Source: Datnioides undecimradiatus | Lineage: Eukaryota > Chordata > Actinopteri > Lobotiformes > Datnioididae | DNA length: 64,000 nt | NCBI GenBank assembly: GCA_008933995.1 | Contig: WARS01003004.1 | Span: 265,296 to 329,295 of the forward strand | Direction of reading: 5' to 3' | Shown: positions 34,293 through 45,400 of the stretch, one piece after another | Numbering within the stretch: the stretch's first letter is position 1 | Layout of the letters: each line of letters opens with the position of its first letter | Notes under the pieces: generated by a model | The model's database searches: none | What the model was told of the DNA's origin: nothing | What the model saw: only the letters and a program-made list of their open reading frames with translations | Position numbers and translations under genes: made by a program

Positions 34293-34741
34293 TGTCAGGC
34301 CGAGACAATGGACTGGACTCAGACGCAGAAGAGTGAGGTTGCAGAGGCAGGCTTTTATTATGGCAGGGGCAGACGCTGGCAAAATTACAAGGCTATGAAA
34401 AGATTATCTACGACTACGAAACTAAACTGAAACAAAAAACTCTCCGTTCGGAGGACAAATCCTTACTCTACTCTAATCCAACAAAAAGGGCTCTCTTTCA
34501 AAAACAGAGACTCAAACACTATGATAACTTGAACTCAAAATCACTCACATGGAGGGAAAAACTGTCTAAGCAGAAACAAGGGAACAAACTCTAAGCTAAT
34601 GAACTAAACTAAACACAAAATCTTTCTCTATGAAACTATAGTCTATTTACTATGAAAACTACAACAAAAAATCTCTCACAAGGAGGCAATTATACTTAAC
34701 AATAGCTTTCGCTCTGGATGACTTTGACGTGACTATGAAAA
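34293..34741 (-). repeat. 5' LTR of the Gypsy element, outer end missing
   Basis: It matches 29537-29985 almost perfectly and stops abruptly at ACTATGAAAAC, where unrelated sequence begins. Part of the LTR promoter region is therefore lost and no TSD can be matched. Confidence 0.85.
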
Positions 34742-35439
34742 CTTCTTTTGTTTCTTTTAGAATTTATTAATTCCTACAAAATGATACAGTGAGTATCGAG
34801 CTCCCCCAGTGATGCAGACTGCACTGTCCAATTACATTTGTTTTATTACACGTACAAATTAATCTATTCAAAATTACTATATGTATTTTTAATCAAATGG
34901 TAAGTGAGGAGAGCTATTATCAATAAAAATGAAAATATTGAACTTACTGTGAGATACAACTTAAACCTCAGAAACAAATACAGAAGTGAAATAGCGACAC
35001 CAGGTGGGCAAATAAAATAATGCAGAGCTGAACAATTAGAAATAACGTACACATACCTGCAAAACAATACAATGAGTTACCCTACAGCTCCTGGACATTG
35101 AAATTAATAAAATTCATTGTCTGCAAAAGTAAACTGCAAAGTTACCTAACAAAACCGGACACGGAACAAAAACCGCACCAAAATTGCTGACTTAAAAGCC
35201 TGGGCCCTGACAATGCCAGTGTAAGCCAGGGCCCTGACTGTAAGCCAGCAGTGTCTTCATGCATGTGCGATTCATTTGCAGTCAGGACACATCTGAAGCC
35301 TGTTAGAATAAGATGTTAGAGTGAAATCCACTCATTCACTACATAACAAAGTGGAACATTTACTGAATATCACAGTTTGAGTAAAGTTGCTGTCTGTGAA
35401 AAAATGAATGAACTTCACCTGATTGGTTTAAAGACTAAG
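34742..35439. other. No gene seen
   Basis: AT-rich sequence. It contains a short local duplication ('gtaagccag...ggccctgac') near 35200-35245. No coding similarity. Confidence 0.5.
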
Positions 35440-35575
35440 TCATTTACTCATTCATAAACCACTGAACAGCCATCAGGAGCCACTTGGTGTTCAGTGTCTT
35501 GTCCCAGGACACTTCAGTGTGCTGCCCAGAGGAGCCGGGGATCAGACCGCCAATCTTCTGACTCACCAAGAAGAA
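35440..35575 (-). repeat. tRNA-related SINE-like dispersed repeat
   Basis: The minus strand reads GGTCTGATCCCCGGCTCC (B-box-like), then CAGCACACTGAAGTGTCC, then 'acaagacactgaacaccaag' and 'tggctcctgatggctgtt'. This order is a common fish dispersed repeat. The A-box part is not clear. Confidence 0.5.
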
Positions 35576-35706
35576 ACACATTTCTATAAGATACAGCATA
35601 ACATCCATTTACAGCCATGCAGTAAAAGATCACAGTCAGCAGAAAACCTCTGGTAACCTCATTAACTGTTTCCTGTGTAGTCACAGACAGTTACTTCCTG
35701 AAACAC

Positions 35707-35827
35707 ACTGTGCTGGTGAAATGCTGCAGTGGGCGGGGCTAAAAACTCCAGCCAATGAGATGATCACAAACTCATTTGAAAACTATTTCTCTGCCCCCAT
35801 TGGTTCATTTGAATCAATCCATTAGTG
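35707..35827 (+). repeat. Promoter-like dispersed repeat, left half (split by hAT)
   Basis: The segment has 'gggcggggctaaaaact', a GCCAAT box and 'cccattggttcatttga'. It matches 56075-56170. The right half resumes at 38339 after the hAT element and its TSD. Confidence 0.7.
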
Positions 35828-38330
35828 TACATGTGTCAAACTCAAGGCCCGCGGGCCAAATGTGGCCCGCCACGTCATTTTATGTGGTCCATGAGAGCTT
35901 AAAAGGTCTAACTGTCTTATAATAAATAAGTCAAAAGGGTGCATTGACCATAAACTACATTTCCCATAATGCATGCCGATTAGTCCAAGAAGAGAGAAAT
36001 TGATGCAGATGAAAGGCTGTTTCAAGAAAGATGGGAAGGTAAATATATGTTTGTGCTTCAAGGAGAAAAACCGGTATGTCTTTTGTGTTATGAGGCAGTG
36101 GCAGTTGTCAAAGAGTACAATCTACGTCGGCATTTTGACACCAAACATGGAGCTAAGTATGCCAAAGTGAGTCTTCAAGAAAAACAACAAATGGTGCAAG
36201 AATTAAAAGGCAAACTGCGATTGCAGCAAGATGTGTTCGAGAAAGCTACAACCAAAAACACTGCAGCAGTGAAAGCTAGCTTTATTGTGGCTGAAGAAAT
36301 TGCCCGCGCTGCAAAGTCTTTTGACATTGCTCTTTTCATGCAGAGTAAAGGAAAACCCTTGTCTGAACTGTCAGATCTAAACTTTGCTATGCTGTGTGAC
36401 ATAACTGAGCATCTCGCCCAACTGAATCAGAAGCTGCAGGGACACAAACAAGTCATCACGCAGATGTCCGACATGATCACGGCTTTCCAGTGTAAACTTG
36501 ACTTATGGATGTACCAAGTGAAACAGGACAATCTTGCCCACTTTCCTGTTTGTCAGAGCATCTCAGCCTCATTTCCCAGTACTTTTCATGTACTCAGTTG
36601 GCTACCAAACTGAGCCGGTTAATGAATGAGTTTGATCTGTGCTTTTCTGACTTTAGAGCACAGCACTCAGGCTTTGCCATCTTTTCCAATCCTTTCACCA
36701 GCGACGTCTGCCCTGCACCCGAACACCTTCAGATGGAGTTAATAGAGCTTCAAAGCGATAGTGGCCTGAGAGCAAAGTTCCAGGATGCTGCAATCCAGGA
36801 CTTTTACCGTCAGCTGCCCCCTGGTTTGATGCCACAGCTTTGACTTCATGCAGCCCGTGTTCTTTCTATGTTTGGGAGCACCTATCTGTGCGAACAGATG
36901 TTTTCAATAATGAATCTAAACAAACACAAGCACAGATCACACATCACTGATGGCAACCTCCATGCTGTTCTGCCTCAGCACAAGACCTAAAACCAGACAT
37001 TGACACACTGGCCGTGGAAAAAAAGGTGTCAGACATCTGGTCAGAAAACACATAGGTAAGCATTTTAAAAAACCTAATCAAAATATAATAAAATGTATTT
37101 CAGCTGTGGATTATGTGCTTTTATTACATTTTTGATTATACAATTATCATGATTTTAAGGGTTGGAATATGCCTTGGTTAGAAGAATGAAATATGTGTGT
37201 AATAATCATTTGAAATGTACCAAGGCCTGCTGCACTATGTAACTGTTCTGCTTAGAGTTACAATGTTAAGGATTCTCCAATGTGACGTAAATATGTAACC
37301 ACTCCTGTGTTTGAAACTGAAATAAAACGAGCCTGATAACTGTAAAGGACAGAATTCAGCAGAACTCAGCAGACCGTGGTGGAAACAGGCTGCGGAGCCT
37401 GTAGAGCTGTATTCTCCCTTTGCAAAGGTGAACTCAGAATAAGTCTTGTGTTTTGTTCCTTAAGGTTGCCTCTCTATTCTGAACAAACTTGATCAGAGAA
37501 TCCGGGGTGGTAAATTGTACCACAACACAGCCAAGAAGAAGAATAGTTAAACTGTGTGCAGTTTAATGATTGTGCTTGCATTTTGTTTTGTGTTTATTTT
37601 CAGAACATGATCCAGGGATGAGGATGGTGGAGAGGGAATTCACTTGGTGTGTTCAAGGACAGGCAGCATCTTCTCATCAACTTCACCTAAAAACTTGACC
37701 AATATAGTTGTGAACTGAGATAACCCTTATGTTGTTATTTTGAGTTTATTACATATACTACATTATATGTGTAGCAATGTATTTAGTGTTTGCAGGTTTA
37801 TGTGTTTATGTAGACAAATGCTTACTGTAATCAAACCATCTCTCATTAGTTGGATGTATGCTGTTTGCAAGGTTGTGTGCAGCCATTTGTTTTTGTAAAA
37901 TGCTACACCTGTCACACAAGCTCACACCAGCTCACAATTGTTGTTTGGACCATTATTCTGCCCCTCTCAGCTATGACAAAAAAGTTTTGAACAAAGTTAA
38001 TGTCATAACTTGTTGTTTTTCCTTATTCACTTGGATAGTTTGATCGTTGATTGATGGAGTAATGTGGGTTTCATAACCTGACAAATTAAAAGGATTTCTT
38101 ATAACAGAGCAACAAGCAAACATATTTTTTTACATCTATGCAAATATACATATGTAATATTTGTAAATTGAATAAGTAACAAATTCAGAGTTAAGGAGTA
38201 GTTGCATTTATTTTACATTACATTTAGTTATATTTAGCTACATTTATACTGTCTTACAGTTACATCTGGCTCTTTGAGGGCAGCCATTATGCTGACGTGG
38301 CCCTCGGTGAAAATGAGTTTGACACCCCTG
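35828..38330 (+). mobile_element. hAT transposon (2,503 bp) with 8-bp TSD
   Basis: The terminal inverted repeats TACATGTGTCAAACTC and, from the right end, CAGGGGTGTCAAACTC differ only in the outer bases. A perfect 8-bp duplication, CATTAGTG, flanks the element at 35820-35827 and 38331-38338. It encodes a BED-finger transposase with a large internal deletion. Sequences after the coding part to 38280 are AT-rich non-coding. Confidence 0.92.
36002..36990 (+). pseudogene. hAT transposase (GTF2IRD2/ZBED-like), internally deleted
   Basis: The first frame has [16 protein letters not shown] and a BED-type finger with CLLC and HFDTKH. A helical segment follows ([20 protein letters not shown]). At about 36320 the reading jumps from the [10 protein letters not shown] region to [15 protein letters not shown] with no gap in the frame. 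This skips the part of the family that carries the catalytic aspartates. The C-terminal dimerisation region (RVLSMFGSTYLCEQMFSIM) lies beyond a frame change near 36590 and a TGA at 36841. It cannot transpose by itself. Confidence 0.8.
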
Positions 38331-38338
38331 CATTAGTG

Positions 38339-38500
38339 TGTATTGGATGGAATGTTCAGAGCCAGAGTGGGTGACATCACAGTCAGAGTGAAGAAACTCT
38401 CTTCAACCTGCTCTCCTTCACACACATTTCACTCCACATCCATAATTACGTAGGAAAACTTGTGCCGGTCACAGACCTGTAACTATGTGTTTTCATGTTT
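38339..38500 (+). repeat. Promoter-like dispersed repeat, right half
   Basis: The shared sequence with 56175-56340 includes 'agccagagtgggtgacatca' (a CRE-like TGACATCA), 'ctcttcaacctgctctcctt' and 'cacatttcactccacatcca', ending near 'cctgtaactatg'. The 56-kb copy has about 20 extra bases within it. Confidence 0.7.
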
Positions 38501-38949
38501 CATTTCAAAACAAAAGTCTAAGTCTGTTTGCTTCCATAAAGTTAAAGTGTCAGTAAATCCTGAAACTTGCCTTGAGTAGTTTTTTTTTCTGTAGTTTGCA
38601 GTAAAAGTGTCCTCGTTATAGCATATTTTTCTCTCAGCAGCTGAACTAAACCGGACAACAGAGCTGTGTTTTGGCCGAATCATACATTTGGATCTCTAAA
38701 AACAAAAAGGATACACAATGAGGTCAGGGTCTAGTTCTACCGCTCTGGGGCCAAACCCTGGATGTGTTGGTCTGGGGAGTGATGAAGACTCTGACCCATT
38801 TATTGAAAACACTATGGCGTCTTTGATTGGTGCTGAGGAGACACAGGTGCTGAGCTTTCATTCATTCTAGGGTCGGAGGTCAGTTTGTATGTGTGTATGA
38901 AGGCTCAAACATCATCTGAGGTCAAACCAGAAGCTCTGCTATGAGCTGA

Positions 38950-39300
38950 AGTATTAAAGGGGACATATTATGGCAGCTGAAAGCTGTTTAAACAGGTCCT
39001 GGAGGCCTCTGAGGAGGGTCTGCAGTCTACCACTCTGTACCTTCATTATCTATGATTATCTATCTGAGTTCTGAGTGGGCGGGGAGGCTATGATAATGAG
39101 GCCCTGCGCTGATTGGCTGCCTGAATGACTATGGAGGGGGAGGGTGCAGAGCAGTGCAGGACCGGTATCCAACATGGCTGCCGTTCCCGATGAACAGCCC
39201 GTAACTGTACACTATAGCTACGACCCAGAATCTGAGGGCGAACAGCGGAGGAGATGGTTGGAATGAATAAAACGCAGCCACGGTCTCCTCTGGTCTTCTG
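38950..39300 (+). repeat. Dispersed DNA-transposon fragment, unclassified
   Basis: It begins 'attaaaggggacatattatg', a common end of fish repeats. Near 39173 a short open frame, MAAVPDEQPVTVHYSYDPES, resembles the acidic N-terminus of a transposon-borne protein but stops after about 30 codons. No second terminus was found. Confidence 0.35.
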
Positions 39301-39445
39301 GGGCTGGGACAGAATATAGGCATTGTGTTGGTGTTTACTGCCAACAACAGAGAAATCTGCATGTCTAGCATGTCTGCATGTCTGACCGACAACATTGCCA
39401 CACACCCTTAGCTTACCGCTGGAAACAGCGAACTTCACCTAGAGC

Positions 39446-40055
39446 AGGGGTATTCAACTAAAATTGTCATAATGTCTAACTACTTAGTGTGATATATATT
39501 TAAGTAGTTGTATCCACATCTGCATGTAATCAATACCTCAGTTAAATCAAATGAATTCAGTACAATTCAAAATCTTTGACAATTTTTATTGTCAGGTAAC
39601 ACAGAACTGAACGTATGACTGCCGACGTGTGTAACGTTCTCTCATTTACTAAATATAAGTAGGGCTGCATTTCAAAATAAGAGCATGTTCAAATAAAGTG
39701 CTAAACTTCAATTTCGTCTCCCTTTCTCCGTCTTTTTCTCAACTTTCTCCAGTGCAGTATTCTCTTTCTCCCCCTTTCTCCGTTATACTCCATCTTTCTC
39801 TGTCTGCACTGTAAAGTCACAGTGTTTACCTCCTGAAATGCACAGGCTTGATTGGCTGAGTAGTATCACATGGGATAGCTTAACGTTTGGTCCATCCATA
39901 AACCACTACCGTAAAGACTACAAAAGCTGCGTCACTTAAAATAGAAGGTTTTGAATCACAATGCTTCTGTTATGGCTGTAGGTTTGGGTCTGTATGGGAC
40001 AGCTTCTGGATCCAGACCCGGACCGTGGTCCACCAGTTAGTGACCTGTGACCTAG
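39446..40055. repeat. Non-autonomous DNA transposon, hAT-like
   Basis: The left end, CAGGGGTATTCAACTAAAAT, is a well-known fish hAT-type terminus. A degraded partner is visible near 40015-40050 ('gaccgtggtccaccagttag'). There is no coding capacity between them. The TSD is not clear. Confidence 0.45.
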
Positions 40056-40284
40056 CGGGATGAACGCTCCCTCTCAGTGGCTTCACTCAGAGGAGGACAG
40101 CCTATGGAAATCACTCTTGTGGTTACTAACGACAGAGTCTGAACCCATTTTACCGGACGGTGGGCTGTAGGAACGATGCAGGAATATCTGCGTGTGTGTT
40201 TCTGAGATGATTTGAGATACACAGTTGCATTAGTCTCATCAATCTCCATCAATAAATAAAGAGTGTGGACTCTCTGCTTCATTG

Positions 40285-40600
40285 GGATGTGGCCTTGGTC
40301 TCATTTCTTTAGACCAAGAAAAGGCTTTTGAGAAGGTTGAACACCAGGACTTGTAGCAGACACTGGAAGCTTTTGGGTTCAGCTCTGGTCTTATAGCCCA
40401 GATCCAGGTCTGCTCCAGTGACTCAGAGTGTCCTAAAGATTAGTGGTTGTTTAAAGGCGCCTACTAAAGTTCAGAGGGGAGTCAGACAGGGCTGCTCCAT
40501 GTGCAACAGACTGGACTCTCTGGCCTCAGAGCCGCCAGCTGAGGACAGACCTAGATGCTGGATACAGTGGTTGGTCAAACAAAAGAAAAATAAAGAATAT
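40285..40600 (+). pseudogene. L1-type LINE reverse transcriptase fragment
   Basis: Translated pieces include LDQEKAFEKVEHQ, the D of RT motif A, then KISGCLKAPTKVQRGVRQGCS, the motif B region of L1 elements. The frame changes around 40400. About 100 codons remain and both ends are lost. Confidence 0.7.
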
Positions 40601-40737
40601 AAATAAAATTAACTTTCAACCACTAAAAGCAGTTACTGGCCAAATCCTAAAACTTAAGCATCAAATCACCAAAGAAAACTAAATTGACTACAAAATGAAA
40701 TAACATTAACAAAATTGACTATATCAGAATCAAATAA

Positions 40738-40915
40738 GGTTTCTGCCTGTTAAAAGGAAGTTTTTCCTTGCCACTGTTGCAAGGTGCTTGCTCATGGTGG
40801 AACTGTTGGGTGTAATTAATAGTAATGTGGTCTAGACCTGCTCTGTTTGTAAAGTGCCCTGAGATGACTTTTGTTGTGAATTGGCGCTATATAAATAAAA
40901 TTGAACTGAATTAAT
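40738..40915 (+). repeat. L2 LINE 3' tail fragment
   Basis: It has the same series of blocks as the end of the complete LINE at 28080-28245: 'gtttctgcctgttaaaagg', 'tcatggtggaactgttgggt', and 'ttggcgctatataaataaaa'. It is strongly 5' truncated. Confidence 0.85.
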
Positions 40916-41189
40916 TAAATTAACAATTGAAGATAATGAGAACACATGATCATCTCAAGGCACAAAAAAAGTAGTAACCCCACTGAACCCTGCTATTTGG
41001 TCCACCCCAAGATTGGGTGAAGTTAAAAATAATAGCACAGGCCACCCCTAATGTCCCAGTGTTGTGGCCTTCACTGGATCCACTGGCTCAGCGTCAGCAA
41101 ACAGCCACACAGCAGGAGCTAGAGCTGTGCGTGAGCACCGGCGAAGCAGCACGCCGGCAGAACAGCTGAGGCGAAACAGTCCTGGCAAA

Positions 41190-41320
41190 ACAAAGAGGCA
41201 AAGCCAGCAAAGCACGACCAAGTAAAGCAGCAGCACAAAGAGGCAATGCAGAGCAAAGCAATGATTAGCAAAGCAAAGCAGCAATGCATCAAGCAAAGAG
41301 GCAAAGCAGCGGCGTCTCCT
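41190..41320. repeat. Low-complexity AAGCA/GCAAAG-rich tract
   Basis: Irregular repetition of the hexamers gcaaag, agcaaa and gaggca over about 130 bases. The open frames over it are artefacts of the composition. Confidence 0.7.
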
Positions 41321-42480
41321 GCACACCGGCGTGTGTACAGCCACATACCGCACCAGCAGGACCTACAAATATAACTTCTGTTAGTGTCGCAATTTGTTTA
41401 ATAACAACAAACAATGCCATGCGGCATACATACCAACTTGAGGATCGGACACACATGGTACGACGGGAGGGAGGAGAGCGCACAGTGCTTGTAGCGCTGC
41501 AACATAAACAGCTATTTGCTACATGTGCAGCATATAGTGGTATATGTTGCAGCGTGAGAAGACAAACCTCTCGTACGAGATCCGCCAACCTGGAACCGGA
41601 GGAAATTGCCACACAAAACTAACCACCATCATACCTGCACCAGGAGTGAGGCAACAGGAAATCAGAGGGGGCTCTACCAGATCCCACCCCTACTGAAACC
41701 CCAGAGGAACAACACTTATCCTGCCACAGTCAGAACATTGACAGTGTATTTAACAGTGTGAAATGAATTAGAGAGTAGCAGGAGTCCCTAAAGAGAGAGA
41801 TTCAAGGGAGCTTGAGTAGAGCTGGAGTACAGAGGGTACTTAATTGCTGCAACAACTGTGTAAGAAAGTTATTTGATTTAGACTAAAGCTGCAAAAATAC
41901 CACCAACACAGACAGAAACAGGAAATAAGCAATGCACTTCTGGAGCATGTTGGGTCATCTCACAAATAATCTTTGGTAACCCTATTACAACATCTGATCC
42001 TTTTCCTTCCTGTAAAACAGTTTGACGTGAGCTTACATCAGTGTGAATCAAGTGATTTCAGCCAGTTGTGTCCTGACAGGCACCTGTACGTCCGTTCTTT
42101 GTAGAGTGTTTTTCCTGCTGTCTCTCTGTGAGCTTGTTTCCTGTTCCCTCCTTTGTCACTTTCACCTGTGTCTCATTTGTTGATTGGTTTCACCAGTGAC
42201 TCATTCGCCTCCTCTCCCTTGTCTATATATTGTTTGTCAGTCCCTTTGTCTCTAGTTGGATCGTCATCCAATGTGTGGATGGACTGTGTTTCTGCTTTCT
42301 TCGACTCTAGTAAGTTTTGTGTTTCTTTAAATTAATTGAACCACCAGCCCCGAGTCCAGTGTCAGCATCTGGATCCTAGCCCTAGTGTTCTCTGTTCCCA
42401 GAGTGGCACAAGTCTAACACTGTCAATCAATGTTTAACTTTAGCTGATGCCAACTTTATATGAAGGCTTTTTTTCCCCGC
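41321..42480. other. No gene seen; LTR-like stretch near 42060-42420
   Basis: From about 42060 the sequence has the pyrimidine-rich, 'tcacctgtgtctcatttg', 'tctatatattg' (TATA-like) and 'ccagccccgagtcc' features usual for fish Gypsy LTRs. It ends near 'acaagtctaaca'. No matching TSD was found, so the limits are open. Confidence 0.35.
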
Positions 42481-42490
42481 ACTGACCAGA

Positions 42491-43975
42491 ATACCAGCGA
42501 CTCTACAAGGCCTTCCACCAGCACAGCCACCATAGACAGCTGCTCCTGAGACTGACGAGGCCAGCGGTCAGATTCTGTGTTGGTCAGCAGCAGAGGGGTG
42601 GTTCAAATGTGAGTATTATAGCTGTATAACTTCACTGATTAACTTTTGGCACAGAGTCACCAGTATTCACTACTCTAACAAACACTTCTCACATCACAGC
42701 AACCTCATGGCAGAGAGGGGTCTCTACAAGAAGCACTCCCTGGACAATCTGTTGTTCAAGGACTTCGGCTCGTACCTGGAGAAGAACCTCTGAAATGAGA
42801 ATTACAAACAGGAGGTGAGGACCACCACAGTTATGCCATTAACATTGCCTAGTTCATGTACTACAAGGACCCCAGTGTCCCATTCCTGGAGTTTGTGAGG
42901 GACAGGGAGAGGACCAAGCAGTACTTGCATGAGCTCTCCCAGGCCAAGCTAACCAAACAGACCCAGCTCAACTACCTGAAGTCTGAAAAGGTTGGTAGAA
43001 CTTGTTGTTGTGGTTCATCTAGCTATGGATAGGAACTTGACTGGCTCCCAGACATATAAATACTGATACTCTTCATGGTTAAATTTGTATGTCCCCTGGC
43101 AGATTCCTCAACTACCACACGGTCAATACCAACCTAAAGCATGAGGACATGACTCTCTACAGGGACTGCAGGCACTTCATCAATTACACTGGGAGTCTCC
43201 AGAAGAGTTGCTCAAAGCAAGTCAGCAAAGAGATCACTCAGAAGAGGTGAGTTGCTTTTGGACTCATTTAGGTGGTGTACACCACAGTTATGAGACCAGT
43301 GACAGCATGGTTTATTAACACAATGGGTCTTTGTTCAGAGACAACTTGCTGATGGATTGGAACCCCCTGACACCACGCGACTGCTGGGCTGTGCTGAGGG
43401 CTGCAATGAAGGACTTTCTGGAGGTCATCGGAAAAGTCCTTCAGGACAAGGACGTGGCCCTGGAGATGACCAAGTGCCTCTTGGTTTTGTATTACCTGGG
43501 GGTAGTGATTATCTTGAAACACCTCCAATGGCCTGGAGTGGTGGAGCACATGACACTGAGTGTTGTCCTCATTTAAATGTCCCCTCCCGTCATCTGTGCA
43601 CCACTCTTACCAATGTGCTGTCCTTGTGTTGCACAGGTTAGGAGGGAGTGGCTCGCTAGAAAAACAGGTCAGATGGGCCATGCAGTCGTTGCTGTCAGGA
43701 AACATAAAATGGCTGCACAACAACTGGCCATGTTTGCCCTGTCTCAGGAGGAGGAGTTTGTAAGTCCATCAGATTTCCTGTCAGAAGCTGCAAGAGTCCA
43801 TTCAAAAGCAGAAATAAGTATTTATTGCATTATTCCTCTGCCCACAGTGGTTTGATGTTTACTACACCTGGGTGTGGCCTCAACTCCTGACCTGCAGGAA
43901 GCGCAAGAGGGAGGATGTGGAAAGATTCATCTCCACCTTGGGTCGCTGCGTCTACAACCCCCTCCAATGACCTCC
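42491..43975 (+). pseudogene. Seven-exon gene of a fish family, possibly tyrosine-recombinase-derived
   Basis: Seven blocks are bounded by good splice signals: about 42491-42608, 42702-42814, 42855-42990, 43104-43246, 43340-43560, 43639-43758 and 43848-43968. Only one internal stop was seen (TGA in block 2, after YLEKNL). Block 3-4 (FLEFVRDRERTKQYL, AKLTKQTQLNYLKS) looks like the helical core-binding domain of tyrosine recombinases. Block 5 (LQWPGVVEHMTLS) sits where a catalytic Arg box would be but has W where Arg would be expected. Block 6 has VRKHKMAAQQ and block 7 ends at a stop without an HxxR...Y segment. It could be a Crypton-like gene or a host gene derived from one. The recombinase link is inference. 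Confidence 0.5.
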
Positions 43976-43989
43976 ATCAGACAAAAAGT

Positions 43990-44550
43990 AAGCTAACCAC
44001 AATGATTCGTTCTTTTCCACTCCTGTGTGTGTGTGTCTGAAGATCTGTCTCCAGGAATGTCACAGTAACATACTGCTTGAACTTGCATTTTAGGTACACA
44101 ATGAAGTCCATCAGAGAACAACACATAGGGTACAGTTCTTGTTTTGCAAGATAGTAGTGGCAGAACAGAACTCAAGGTCAGGGTGAGGCAGAGGTCTGAC
44201 ACAGATAGCCCGGAGACAGGGAGTTTTCACATGAAGATGGACAAAGCCTGATTGGAGATCGTGTGCCCAGAGGCTGGGACCAGCCTGTGCACCAACGAAG
44301 GGAGAGCTAAGTCTAAACCGTGGCTACTCCCCACCTGTTTAGCCAATCACAATTATGCACACACAACAAAGATTGTTCTTAACTTAGAATAGCATCCTCT
44401 TTCTGGACAGAGCAGATGGAGGTCCACAGCTGTGTGTAACCTGAACCTTAAATAACTTCTCCTTAAAATAAATTTTGTAAACTGTTGCTGCGAGTCCGTC
44501 TTCCATTCTCAGATGAACGAAAACAGCACTGGGGTTTTTTTTTTTGGTTT

Positions 44551-44594
<44 letters not shown>

Positions 44595-45082
44595 GTACTG
44601 CTGATTCTGGGGGCTCCAGCCACTTTGCCTACAGAGCTGCATGTGATGCTGGACAGGCTGATCGGCTGGAGGCCGGTGAGGGATGAGAGCAGCTCAAGGA
44701 CAGTGAGAGCTTTGGGCTACACTGAGTGGAGGACGACTCGTGGTGGCTAACCGGCGTGGCGAGAGGAACGGTGCGAGCAGGATAAAGGCTAGAGCAGGAC
44801 ACTGAGATCTCCGACTGGTTTAAGTATTCTTTTAATATAGTTCTTAGTGTTTTGTTTTTATGAGGAGATTCCCCCTCATTTAAAAGACGGACATTGTCCT
44901 AAACAATTATCATTTTTATTAGGTTTTACTCAATAAATGGCTTCTGTGTAACTTGTGTGTGGGTTATTGAGTACTGCTCACCATCGTAAAAAAAGAACTC
45001 AAATTAGTTGATCTGGTGGGTTGTGATTAACTGTTAAATAAAAAGAACCCACCCTTATTACACAGTAATCTCAATTTCAATT
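43990..45082. other. No gene seen; contains a 42-T tract
   Basis: It includes an uninterrupted run of 42 T at 44552-44593. Just after it a short open stretch (LGAPATLPTELHVMLDRLIG) has no recognised family. AT-rich sequence follows. Confidence 0.5.
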
Positions 45083-45400
45083 AGGACTGGATGATATGGT
45101 CAGAAATTCATATTGCGATTACTTTGAAATTATGATTGTGATGTACAATGATGTTTGCGTCAATATTTTAATTTTCACAAATAGTAAAAACTGTTAAAAT
45201 ATTACCTGTTGTCTGAACCAAGCATGTTTTCTTACATATAGAAAACATGACTTTTAAGTCACAACATCCTAAGTACCTTATTGTAATATTTCTTTCCATA
45301 TTTTTCTTTTATAAAATTACAGTTCTGTGATTTGGATATTGCACTTGGCCATATTGTGATTTTGACTATTTTGAAATTAACTTCGTAGCCCCAATGCAAG
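45083..45400. repeat. MITE-like dispersed element
   Basis: It starts near 'aggactggatgatatggtca' and ends with 'ggccatattgtgattttg' and 'acttcgtagcccc', a layout shared by common non-autonomous fish elements with near-inverted ends. Non-coding. Confidence 0.4.

Larger units (their letters stand above)
29537..34741 (-). mobile_element. Gypsy LTR retrotransposon (Tf1/sushi-like chromovirus)
   Basis: Two LTRs beginning TGTCAGGCCGAGAC on the plus strand bracket a leftward gag-pol. The left LTR (29537-30186) is complete and the right one (34293-34741) is cut off at its outer end. Sequence identity between the LTRs is high by eye (single-base differences), so insertion is fairly recent. There are 16 bases between the right LTR and the ATG of gag-pol, as in elements with a single Gag-Pol frame. 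It is disrupted by a frameshift before the integrase and another within it. Confidence 0.9.

Noticed and set aside
41048-41622. Overlapping frames of 75-112 codons on both strands
   Set aside because: They arise from low-complexity AAGCA-rich sequence and the flanking non-coding DNA.
42060-42420. Solo Gypsy-like LTR
   Set aside because: Composition fits but no matching terminal TG/CA pair with a target duplication could be found; left as unassigned.
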